Shown: in pieces, positions 8,241 through 16,439 of the stretch
How the letters are laid out: each line of letters starts with the position of its first letter
How positions within the stretch are numbered: position 1 is the first letter of the stretch
From: Coriobacteriia bacterium
GTDB taxonomy: Bacteria > Actinomycetota > Coriobacteriia > Anaerosomatales > PALSA-660
Direction: 5' to 3'
Assembly: GCA_025361885.1 (NCBI GenBank)
Contig: JANYJF010000061.1
Location: 1 to 34,965, forward strand
Length of the DNA: 34,965 bases
The notes under the pieces: model-generated
Told to the model about the DNA's origin: nothing
The model's input: the letters and a program-made list of their open reading frames with translations, nothing else
Databases searched by the model: none
Position numbers and translations under genes: made by a program

Positions 8241-9833
8241 ATGAGCACGCCGCCCGCATCTCCGCTCGACGTCCTGTGCGACGTCTTCGGTCATACGTCG
8301 TTCCGGCCAGGCCAGGACGAGGTCATCGCCGCGGTGATCGCCGGTCGTGACTGTTTGGCTGTCATGCCCACGGGGGCTGGCAAGTCCGTCACGTTCCAGG
8401 TGCCGGCGAGAGTGCTCGGCGGGCTGGTGCTCGTGGTGTCGCCTCTCATCTCGTTGATGAAGGACCAGGTGGACCAGGCACAGGCACGCGGTCTTCGGGC
8501 GACGCTCGTGAACTCCACGCTCGAGGAGGCCGAACGAGCGCGCCGCGTTGCCGGTGCTCAGGAAGGTGAGTACGAGCTGCTGTACGTGGCGCCCGAGGGC
8601 CTCGAGCGTCTGTTGTCGTCGAACGCCATGCGCTCGCGAACATCGATGGTGGCGATCGACGAGGCGCACTGCATCTCGGCGTGGGGACATGACTTCCGTC
8701 CAGCATACCGGCAGCTCTCGGGTCTCAAGCGGACGCTCGGCGGCGTCCCGGTCCTCGCGGTCACCGCCACTGCCACAAGGCGGGTAGCGGACGACATCGT
8801 GTCCCAGTTGGGGATGTCGGACCCTTTCCGCTTCCGCGGCTCGTGCTTCCGCCCCAACCTGCGCATCGCCGTGCGCAAGAAGGATGGCATCGGCGATACG
8901 CGACGCGAGATCTTGTCGGTCATACGATCGCATGATGGGGAGAGTGGGGTCGTCTATTGCCTGACGCGACGGGCATCAGGGTCCCTCGCAGTATGGCTGC
9001 GCCGCCAGGACGTGCCCGCGAGGGCGTATCACGCCGGGATGGATGACACCGAGCGGGCTGAGGTCCAGGAGGCGTTCCTGAGGGGGGACGCGCGGGTGAT
9101 CGTTGCGACGGTCGCTTTCGGCATGGGCATCGACAAGGCGAACGTGCGCTACGTGATCCACAAGGATCTTCCGGGGTCTGTCGAGGCATATGCGCAGGAG
9201 ATCGGTCGAGCCGGGCGCGACGGCGCCCCGTCCGACTGTGTGCTGTTCTACTCGTGGGCGGACGTCAAGCGTCGAGACGCCATGATCGAGGCCATCGATG
9301 ACCGCGAGTACCGGCGGGAGGTCGCGCAGCGCGCACGGACGATGTATCGGATGGCGGCGGGCTCGGAGTGCAGACACCGTTCGCTGGCCGCCTGGTTCGA
9401 CGAGGCCATCGACGACTGTGGAGGTCCTTGCGACGTGTGTGGCGACGTGTCGGCGCAACGGTTGATCCGGGGCGGGGCGGCGCTCCCCGGCGCGGGGCGA
9501 GCCGAGGCGGGGGAGCGAGCCCGGGTCGGGGGGCCGCTCGCTCGCCGGTCGCTGCGAGCGGATCTGACGGACCGCGACGCGGCGCTGTTCGACCGGCTCC
9601 GCGAAGTACGTCTGGGGCTGGCCAGGGATCTCGCCGTGCCCGCATACGTCGTCTTCCCGGACACCACGCTGGCGGCGATCGCCACGCTACGACCGGCTGA
9701 CGAGGCCGCCATGAGCGCGCTGCCCGGAGTGGGGGAGGTCAAGCTCGTGCGGTTCGGCGCGACATTCCTTCGGGCTGTGGCGGACCACCAAGACGCACAT
9801 CCGACCGAAGGTGGCGACGCCTGTGGCTGCTAG
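8241..9833 (+). CDS. recQ: ATP-dependent DNA helicase, RecQ family
   Basis: SFRPGQDEVIAAVIAGRDCLAVMPTGAGKSVTFQVPA (Walker A), IDEAHCISAWGHDFRPAY (DEAH and RecQ aromatic-rich loop), QEIGRAGRDG (motif VI), Cys-rich Zn region, HRDC-like C-terminus. SD AGGAG before ATG 8241. Confidence 0.93.
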   Translation: MSTPPASPLDVLCDVFGHTSFRPGQDEVIAAVIAGRDCLAVMPTGAGKSVTFQVPARVLGGLVLVVSPLISLMKDQVDQAQARGLRATLVNSTLEEAERARRVAGAQEGEYELLYVAPEGLERLLSSNAMRSRTSMVAIDEAHCISAWGHDFRPAYRQLSGLKRTLGGVPVLAVTATATRRVADDIVSQLGMSDPFRFRGSCFRPNLRIAVRKKDGIGDTRREILSVIRSHDGESGVVYCLTRRASGSLAVWLRRQDVPARAYHAGMDDTERAEVQEAFLRGDARVIVATVAFGMGIDKANVRYVIHKDLPGSVEAYAQEIGRAGRDGAPSDCVLFYSWADVKRRDAMIEAIDDREYRREVAQRARTMYRMAAGSECRHRSLAAWFDEAIDDCGGPCDVCGDVSAQRLIRGGAALPGAGRAEAGERARVGGPLARRSLRADLTDRDAALFDRLREVRLGLARDLAVPAYVVFPDTTLAAIATLRPADEAAMSALPGVGEVKLVRFGATFLRAVADHQDAHPTEGGDACGC

Positions 9834-9913
9834 AATACCGATGAGGCGCCGCAGTCCGCGGCACCAACGGACGGGAGACCGGACGCCGCCGACATCGGGA
9901 GCTGACTCGGAGC

Positions 9914-11263
9914 TTGTCGGAAGACCGCGCACTCAGCGTCACCGAGGCCATGAGCCTCGCAAAGCGCGCCTTGGAGGGCATGTCGCTTCGCGTCCTCGGT
10001 GAGGTCAGCGAAGCGACTGACAAGCCCGGCTACAAGGCCGTCTACTTCACTGTGTGCGACGGACCGTCAGTGATGTCGTGTCTGATCTGGCGCGATGCGT
10101 ACGAAGCGTCGGGCGTTCCACTGCGTGTCGGGATGCAGGTCGAGGTGACCGGCACGTTGACCGTCTACGCGCCGAAGGGCCGGATGCAGTTCCAGGTCCG
10201 CAGACTGGCCGCGGCGGGCGAAGGGGTCTTGCGGATGCAGGTCGCCGCGCTGTCGCGGAAGCTCGAGTCCGAGGGGTTGATGCGAGCCGAGCGGAAGCGT
10301 GACCTGCCGCCGTTTCCGGCGAGGATCGGACTCGTGACGTCCCCGCGCGGCAAAGCGGTCCACGACGTACTGCGCACGCTCAGGCGGCGATATCCCGTCG
10401 CGGAGGTGCTCCTGGCCGGAGTGGCGGTAGAGGGCGCGGACGCGTCTGAGAACATAGTCGGGGCGATCGAAGCGCTGGGATCCGCGCAGGGAGTGGACGT
10501 CGTGATCGTTGCGCGAGGCGGCGGGTCCTATGAGGACCTGATGCCGTTCAACGACGAGCGCGTCGCCCGGGCGATAGCGGGCTGCCCGGTCCCGGTCGTC
10601 ACCGGCATCGGTCACGAGCCCGATACCACGATCGCGGACATGGTGGCCGACCTGCGGGCCTCTACCCCGACGGCTGCCGCCGAGAGCGTGGTCCCCGCAA
10701 CCGAGGAGGTGACCGCGCGACTGGCGTCACTCGGCCGATTGCTCGGACGAGCGCTTCTGCACGCGCGTCAGGGAACGGCGCATAGGTTGGCGATGCTCGC
10801 CAGCAGCCGGGCGCTCACCGACCCCCGCAGTCTGCTCGCCCAGCCTTCGCAACGGCTGGACCTCGCAGCCGACTCTCTGGCGCGGGCGCTGCCCGCGCGG
10901 CTGGGCTTGGATCACGCCCGGCTCGGTGCCGCGGCCACGGCGCTGGCGAGCCTGGCTCCACGTCTGGTCGTCCGCGATCACGGGCGGCTGGACCTCGCAT
11001 CGGCCGGGCTGCGGCGCAGCGGCCCGTTGTTGCTGGAGAGGTCGCGCGGCGCGGTCTCGGCCCTCGCGGCGAGGCTCGAAGACCTCTCGCCGCTCGGTAT
11101 CCTCGGCCGTGGATACGCCGTATGCTATGCGGAGGATGGCCGCAGTGTGGTCCGCTCGGCCCAGGAGATCCATCCCGGAGAGCACGTTCGGATCCGCATG
11201 CACGACGGATCCGCGGCATGTACCGTCGAGTCTGTAGATGATATGGAGCATGAGCAGTCATGA
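9914..11263 (+). CDS. xseA: Exodeoxyribonuclease VII large subunit
   Basis: OB-fold N-terminus (VLGEVSEATDKPGYKAVYFTVCDGPSVMSCLIW) and PFPARIGLVTSPRGKAVHDVLRTLRRRYP, VVIVARGGGSYEDLMPFNDE, PVVTGIGHEPDTTIADMVADLRASTPTAAAE. Confidence 0.95.
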   Translation: MSEDRALSVTEAMSLAKRALEGMSLRVLGEVSEATDKPGYKAVYFTVCDGPSVMSCLIWRDAYEASGVPLRVGMQVEVTGTLTVYAPKGRMQFQVRRLAAAGEGVLRMQVAALSRKLESEGLMRAERKRDLPPFPARIGLVTSPRGKAVHDVLRTLRRRYPVAEVLLAGVAVEGADASENIVGAIEALGSAQGVDVVIVARGGGSYEDLMPFNDERVARAIAGCPVPVVTGIGHEPDTTIADMVADLRASTPTAAAESVVPATEEVTARLASLGRLLGRALLHARQGTAHRLAMLASSRALTDPRSLLAQPSQRLDLAADSLARALPARLGLDHARLGAAATALASLAPRLVVRDHGRLDLASAGLRRSGPLLLERSRGAVSALAARLEDLSPLGILGRGYAVCYAEDGRSVVRSAQEIHPGEHVRIRMHDGSAACTVESVDDMEHEQS

Positions 11264-11505
11264 GCGACACATCCAGCAGCCCGGCCGCCGAGCTCCGCTT
11301 CTCTGAGGCGCTCACGGAACTCGAGTCGATAGTCGCGGCGCTCGAGGGAGGCCAGCTCGACTTGGAGGAGAGCCTCGCGCGCTACGAGCGCGGGGTCGCG
11401 CTCCTTCGCGCGTGTCAGGCCAAGTTGGCGGACGCCGAGCAACGAGTCACCACATTGATGGGCGAGATGCCCGCGACCGATGAGATCGACACGTCGTCCG
11501 ACTAG
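11260..11505 (+). CDS. xseB: Exodeoxyribonuclease VII small subunit
   Basis: RFSEALTELESIVAALEGGQLDLEESLARYERGVALLRACQAKLADAEQRV; ATGA overlap with xseA. Confidence 0.95.
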   Translation: MSDTSSSPAAELRFSEALTELESIVAALEGGQLDLEESLARYERGVALLRACQAKLADAEQRVTTLMGEMPATDEIDTSSD

Positions 11506-11568
11506 GACGCGTCCAGCTAGCGTCGTGCGATAGTGGCGCCAAAGGCGAGCGAGAAGGAGAGACGCCCC

Positions 11569-11919
11569 ATGGATGACTGTATCTTTTGCATGATCGCGCG
11601 TGGCGAGTTGGATGCCCGGACCGTGTACAGCAACGACCTCGTCATCGCCTTCGACGACATCACCCCTCAGGCCCCCGTCCACACGCTCATCATCCCCCGG
11701 AGGCACTACGCCGATATGGGCGACGACGTTCCCGACGAGGTGGCCTGTGCGCTGTTCGCTGCGGCCCCCAAGGTCGCGGCCATCAAGGGTGTCGCTGAGA
11801 CCGGCTACAGAGTCATCATCAACAACGGTCGCGATGCGTCACAGACCGTGCAGCACCTGCACGTCCACGTCATGGGTGGCGTCCCGTTCTCCCACGGCAT
11901 GGTCCACTTCAGCCAATGA
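11569..11919 (+). CDS. HIT family (histidine triad) protein
   Basis: MDDCIFCMIARGELDARTVYSNDLVIAFDDITPQAPVHTLIIPRRHY...QTVQHLHVHVMGG (HxHxH motif). Confidence 0.94.
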   Translation: MDDCIFCMIARGELDARTVYSNDLVIAFDDITPQAPVHTLIIPRRHYADMGDDVPDEVACALFAAAPKVAAIKGVAETGYRVIINNGRDASQTVQHLHVHVMGGVPFSHGMVHFSQ

Positions 11920-11952
11920 TCCGCCACACCCAGCCGGTATCCGAGGGAGATC

Positions 11953-12795
11953 ATGAGACCTGTCGCGATCATCACAGACAGCTGCTGCGACCTGCCGCCC
12001 GCCCTCGTCGATAGGTTCGGCGTAACAGTCGTCCCGCTCACCTTCACGATCGACGACCGCACGTACCGGGACGGCGAGATCACGTCGAGCGAGTTCTATC
12101 GGCTGATGAAGGCCGCGCCGGAACTCCCCAAGACCTCACAGCCTCCGGTGGGTGCGTTCATCGAGGCGTACAGGATGGCGCTGGAGACGGCTTCGGACGT
12201 GGTCTCGGTCAACGTCTCGTCGAAACTCTCCGGAACGATCGACTCGGCGCGAGAGGCGGCCAAGCGGTTCGGCGACCGCGTCCACGTGATCGACTCGCTC
12301 AATCTGTCGGGCGGGCAGGGGCTGCAGGTCTTCGAAGGAGCCCGACAAGCCGCGAAGGACTCGCCCCTCGACGTGGTCGTACGCGCTGTGGAGTCCGCGA
12401 GGGATCGGGTCGAGATGATCGTCGGACTCGACAGCCTCGACAATCTCTCGAGAGGGGGCCGCATCGGCCGCGTGTCCGCGTTCTTCGGTGGCCTGCTCGA
12501 TCTCAAGGTGACCCTGACTGTCAGCAATGACGGCGCGTTCGAGCCGGTCGCGCGCACGCGCGGAACCCAGGCGGCCCTCCAGCACACGATCGATTGGGTC
12601 GGGCGGAAGATGGCCGGTCGTTCGCGCGGCGAGTTCATCGTCGCGCACTTCGAGCAGCCGGAGAGCGCCGAGTGGCTTCGACGGCAGCTCGAGAAGCTTT
12701 ACGAGGTGACCGACATGTACCTGGTGGAGACCGGGCCGGTGATAGCCACGCACTGCGGCACCGGGTGGGGAGTCACGGCACTTCCGGCGGAGTGA
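11953..12795 (+). CDS. DegV family fatty-acid-binding protein
   Basis: MRPVAIITDSCCDLPPALVDRFGVTVVPLTFTIDDRTYRDGEIT...KTSQPPVGAFIEAY...SSKLSGTIDSA...GPVIATHCGTGWGVTALP. Confidence 0.93.
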   Translation: MRPVAIITDSCCDLPPALVDRFGVTVVPLTFTIDDRTYRDGEITSSEFYRLMKAAPELPKTSQPPVGAFIEAYRMALETASDVVSVNVSSKLSGTIDSAREAAKRFGDRVHVIDSLNLSGGQGLQVFEGARQAAKDSPLDVVVRAVESARDRVEMIVGLDSLDNLSRGGRIGRVSAFFGGLLDLKVTLTVSNDGAFEPVARTRGTQAALQHTIDWVGRKMAGRSRGEFIVAHFEQPESAEWLRRQLEKLYEVTDMYLVETGPVIATHCGTGWGVTALPAE

Positions 12796-12847
12796 CCCGC
12801 GGCTCGTCCTTGTGGAGAGATGATGCTCGAGATACCCGGTAATTGGA

Positions 12848-12873
12848 CAACCCCGGCCTTCGGGCCGGGGTTG
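12848..12873 (+). terminator. Rho-independent-type terminator after degV
   Basis: CAACCCCGGCC-TTCG-GGCCGGGGTTG, perfect 11-bp stem with TTCG tetraloop, followed by CCTTATTCCTT. Confidence 0.8.
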
Positions 12874-12882
12874 CCTTATTCC

Positions 12883-13021
12883 TTCCCTTACTACCCCTGA
12901 GTCTCGTCGAAGGGCCGCACAAGCGGCCGATCGTGCACGTCTCGCTGCAGGTGATGCCGGTCACCGCGCTGGGACGCTGCTTCCGCGCCGGATTCCCCGG
13001 CCGCGGACTTAGGGAAGGGAA
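12883..13021. other. Candidate structured RNA element between degV and acs
   Basis: Closing arms TTCCCTT(actac)CCCTGAGTC (12883-12903) and GACTTAGGGAAGGGAA (13006-13021) enclose hairpins GGCCGC-acaa-GCGGCC, GGTGA-tgccgg-TCACC and GCCGG-attcc-CCGGC. Confidence 0.4.
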
Positions 13022-13327
13022 ACTGAAACTGTCAACGTCGTCACGATACCGCACTGCCCAAGGCCTTGCAACGTATGTTACATGGTCATCCCGCGAACGG
13101 CGCCGTCATGGCGCTGGACGCGAATGGATGCCGCACACCGACCGGATGCGCCGCTCGCCCCCGCAGGGCCTTACGGACCCGTGGAACCTCCGTCTAGTAT
13201 CAGGCACCGGCCCTCTCACCCGCCGATGTCACGACGGGAGAAAGGTGGGGGCCGCACCCGGGGGCCGCAGGAGTCCCGCAGGCGCCGGACGACCGGCGGC
13301 ACAGATGGCGATCGAGGGAGGCGAGCA

Positions 13328-15316
13328 ATGACCGACACCACGTCGATAGAGTCGATGATGCAGGAGCTCCGAGTCGTCGACCCGCCCGAGTGGGTCCGCG
13401 AGCGCGCGTACATCCAGAAGCAGGACGAGTACGAGGCGATGTACAAGCGCTCGGTGGAGGATCCGGAGGGCTTCTGGGCCGAGATGGCCGAAGAGCATCT
13501 CTACTGGCACAAGAAGTGGGACTCAGTGCTCGACTACGAGTTCGAAACCCCGCGCATCTCGTGGTTCGCCGGCGGCAAGACCAACGTCGCCTACAACTGC
13601 ATCGACCGGCACCTCAGCACGTGGCGCCGCAACAAGGCCGCCCTGATCTGGGAGTCGGACGAGGGCCGCAGCAAGATGTACACGTACCAGGCCCTGTACT
13701 ACAAGGTGTGCCGCTTCGCCAATGTGCTCAAGAAGCATGGCATCCGGAAGGGCGATCGCGTCGCCATCTATCTGCCGATGATCCCTGAGCTCGCCGTCGC
13801 GATGCTGGCGTGCGCCCGCATCGGCGCGATCCATTCGGTCGTCTTCGGCGGCTTCTCCGCCGCGGCGCTGCGCGACCGCATCCAGGACTCCGGCTGCAAG
13901 ATGCTCATCACGGCCGACGAGGGCCTGCGTGGCGGTCGCATCGTGCCGCTGAAGGCAGAGGCCGACTCCGCGCTGTACGAATGTCCCACCATCGAGTCGG
14001 TCATCGTGGTCAGTCGTGCGCAGACCCGCGTCGACATGGAGCCCGGTCGCGACCACTGGTACCACGAGGAGGTCCGCGCCGCGGGCATCGGCCACCATTG
14101 CGACGTCGAGTGGATGGACGCCGAGGACCCGCTGTTCATCCTCTACACCTCGGGATCGACCGGCAAGCCCAAGGGTGTCCTGCACACCACGGCCGGCTAC
14201 CTGCTCTATGCCGCCGTCACGTTCAAGTACGACTTCGACTATCACGACGAGGATGTCTTCTTCTGCACGGCGGACATCGGCTGGGTCACCGGCCACAGCT
14301 ACGTCGTGTACGGCCCGCTATGCGTGGGCGCCACATCCCTGATGTTCGAAGGTGTCCCGAACTATCCGCACCCCGGCCGATTCTGGGAGATCGTCGAGAA
14401 GCACGGCGTCAACCAGCTCTACACGGCGCCCACGGCCATCCGCGCCATGATGAAATCGGGCGATGACTGGCCGAAGAAGTTCGATCTCTCCACGCTCCGC
14501 GTCCTGGGTACGGTCGGCGAGCCGATCAATCCAGAGGCGTGGATGTGGTACTACAAGGTCGTCGGAAGTGAGCGCGTCCCGGTCGTGGACACGTACTGGC
14601 AGACGGAGACCGGCGGGCACATCATCACCAATCAGCCCGGCTGGACGCCCATGAAGCCCGGTTCCGCGACCCGTCCGTTCTTCGGCATCGTGCCCGAGAT
14701 CGTGAACGAGGACGGGAGTCCCACCCCAATGGGCGAGGGAGGCCGGCTGTGCATCACCAAGCCCTGGCCGGGCATGCTGCGCGGCACGTGGGGCGACCCC
14801 GAGAACAAGCGCGTCAAGGAGGTCTACTTCACGCAGTTCCCCGGCAAGTACTTCACGGGTGACGGCGCACGGATGGACGAGGATGGATACTACTGGCTCC
14901 TCGGCCGCGTGGACGACGTCATCAACGTCTCCGGGCATCGCATGGGCACGGCCGAGGTCGAGTCGGCTCTGGTCAGCCACCCGTCCGTCGCGGAGGCCGC
15001 GGTCGTGGGCTTCCCGCACGAGATCAAGGGTGAGGGGATCTACGCATACGTCATCCTCAAGACCGGGCAGACGCAGTCGGCCAACCTCGAGAAGATCCTC
15101 GCCGGCCATGTGCGCGAGCAGATCGGGCCGATAGCCAAGCCCGACCACATCCATATCGTCCCGGAGCTGCCCAAGACCCGATCCGGCAAGATCATGCGCC
15201 GCATCCTGCGCAAGATCGCGGCGGGTGAGCGGGACATGGACGCATTCGGCGACATCTCGACGCTTGCCGATCCGGGGATCGTGAAGATCATCTTGGAGTC
15301 GGCTCCGGAGATCTAG
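13328..15316 (+). CDS. acs: Acetyl-CoA synthetase (acetate-CoA ligase)
   Basis: [30 protein letters not shown]...[115 protein letters not shown]. Confidence 0.96.
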   Translation: MTDTTSIESMMQELRVVDPPEWVRERAYIQKQDEYEAMYKRSVEDPEGFWAEMAEEHLYWHKKWDSVLDYEFETPRISWFAGGKTNVAYNCIDRHLSTWRRNKAALIWESDEGRSKMYTYQALYYKVCRFANVLKKHGIRKGDRVAIYLPMIPELAVAMLACARIGAIHSVVFGGFSAAALRDRIQDSGCKMLITADEGLRGGRIVPLKAEADSALYECPTIESVIVVSRAQTRVDMEPGRDHWYHEEVRAAGIGHHCDVEWMDAEDPLFILYTSGSTGKPKGVLHTTAGYLLYAAVTFKYDFDYHDEDVFFCTADIGWVTGHSYVVYGPLCVGATSLMFEGVPNYPHPGRFWEIVEKHGVNQLYTAPTAIRAMMKSGDDWPKKFDLSTLRVLGTVGEPINPEAWMWYYKVVGSERVPVVDTYWQTETGGHIITNQPGWTPMKPGSATRPFFGIVPEIVNEDGSPTPMGEGGRLCITKPWPGMLRGTWGDPENKRVKEVYFTQFPGKYFTGDGARMDEDGYYWLLGRVDDVINVSGHRMGTAEVESALVSHPSVAEAAVVGFPHEIKGEGIYAYVILKTGQTQSANLEKILAGHVREQIGPIAKPDHIHIVPELPKTRSGKIMRRILRKIAAGERDMDAFGDISTLADPGIVKIILESAPEI

Positions 15317-15337
15317 CGCGTCATGCGTTGACTGACC

Positions 15338-15446
15338 GCGGAGCGCGGTCGGGGTGCTTGCGGACTCCAGGCCCTCTGGAGCGGCTGCAAGGGTGCGACT
15401 CGGACGTCTCGGAGTCGGCGTCCAGCACACCCCGACCGCGCTCCGC
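15338..15446. other. Large cloverleaf-like inverted-repeat element in a convergent intergenic region
   Basis: 19-bp perfect closing stem GCGGAGCGCGGTCGGGGTG (15338-15356) / CACCCCGACCGCGCTCCGC (15428-15446), enclosing CTTGC..CTCCAG-gccct-CTGGAG..GCAAG (15357-15391) and GACTC..GAGTC (15397-15416). Confidence 0.6.
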
Positions 15447-15517
15447 TGCGTTTCGCGCCTGCAGCCCGGCTCCAGGTCCACAAGGTCCATTGCCGGTTCG
15501 AACCGGCCACGCTCGGC

Positions 15518-16330
15518 CTAGGTTCTCGCGCTCGTCTCGGCTATCAGCTTCAGCATCTCCGCGTGCAGAGCAGGGTTGCCCGCCACCACGTCAGTGGTGG
15601 CGGGAGTCCAGTCGGCGCCCGAGAGATCGGTGATCACTGCGCCGGCCTCGCGGAGGATGATCACGCCCGCGGCCATGTCCCACGGTTTGAGGGCGAGCTC
15701 CCAGTAGCCGTCGGCGCGCCCGCAGGCGACCAGGGTCAGGTCGATGGCGGCGGACCCGTCGCGGCGGATCCCGTGAACCTGGCGGATCATGCGTGTGAAG
15801 ATCGCCATCTGGCGGTCGAGGGTGACCGTGCGATCGTAGGGAAAGCCGGTCACGAGCAGTGCCTCGGGGATCGTCGCGACGCTGCTCGGGTGCATCGGTG
15901 CCCCGTCCAGCGTCGCGCCCAGGCCCTCGGCGGCCGAGTTCATCTCATCACGCGATGCGTTGTAGACAGCACCGGCCACCGGTCGGCCGTCGCGCAGGCA
16001 CGCCACCGACACCGAGTAGCACGGATAGCCGTGGATGTACGACGTGGTGCCGTCGATCGGATCGATGACCCACACCTCCGCATCGTCGAGCTCGCCTTGT
16101 GTGACGCCGCTGAGCCCGTAGACCTCCGGCTCCTCGACGATCACATGCGCTGCCGGGTCGGCTGCAAGAATGGACCGCACCACGGCCACACCGGCGGCGA
16201 TGTCGACGTCGGTGACCATGTCCACGGCGCTGGACTTCGTGCGTACGGCTCCGAGCCTGCCGGCGCGATCCGCGAGCACGCGGCCGCCTGCTCTGGCTGC
16301 CGCCTCGGCTGTGGCGAGAAGTGTGTCCAT
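15518..16330 (-). CDS. Inositol monophosphatase family protein
   Basis: VIVEEPE, WVIDPIDGTTSYIHGYPCYSVSVA, GSAAIDLTLVACGRADGYWELALKPWDMAAGVIILREAGA; SD GAAGGAGA upstream of ATG 16330. Confidence 0.92.
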   Translation of the reverse strand: MDTLLATAEAAARAGGRVLADRAGRLGAVRTKSSAVDMVTDVDIAAGVAVVRSILAADPAAHVIVEEPEVYGLSGVTQGELDDAEVWVIDPIDGTTSYIHGYPCYSVSVACLRDGRPVAGAVYNASRDEMNSAAEGLGATLDGAPMHPSSVATIPEALLVTGFPYDRTVTLDRQMAIFTRMIRQVHGIRRDGSAAIDLTLVACGRADGYWELALKPWDMAAGVIILREAGAVITDLSGADWTPATTDVVAGNPALHAEMLKLIAETSART

Positions 16331-16439
16331 CGGGCGGGTCTCCTTCACGACGATGAGGACCGGCATGTCGTGCGATGGTGCTTCGGGAAGATACCCTGTG
16401 AGCAGTGTAGCGCCCCAGATCTCCAGAGAGGTGTCCCTC

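Noticed and set aside
13250-13300. Cobalamin-riboswitch-like B12 box (CGCAGGAGTCCCGCAGG)
   Set aside because: Only part of the box matches and the other conserved core elements (for example GCCACTG) were not found; acs is not a typical target.
12843-13331. 162-aa plus ORF after degV
   Set aside because: Starts inside the terminator stem and crosses the structured element; no protein-like features.
15480-15510. tRNA-like T-arm sequence GCCGGTTCGAACCGGC
   Set aside because: No matching acceptor stem, anticodon arm or CCA-compatible end on either strand; treated as a palindrome only.
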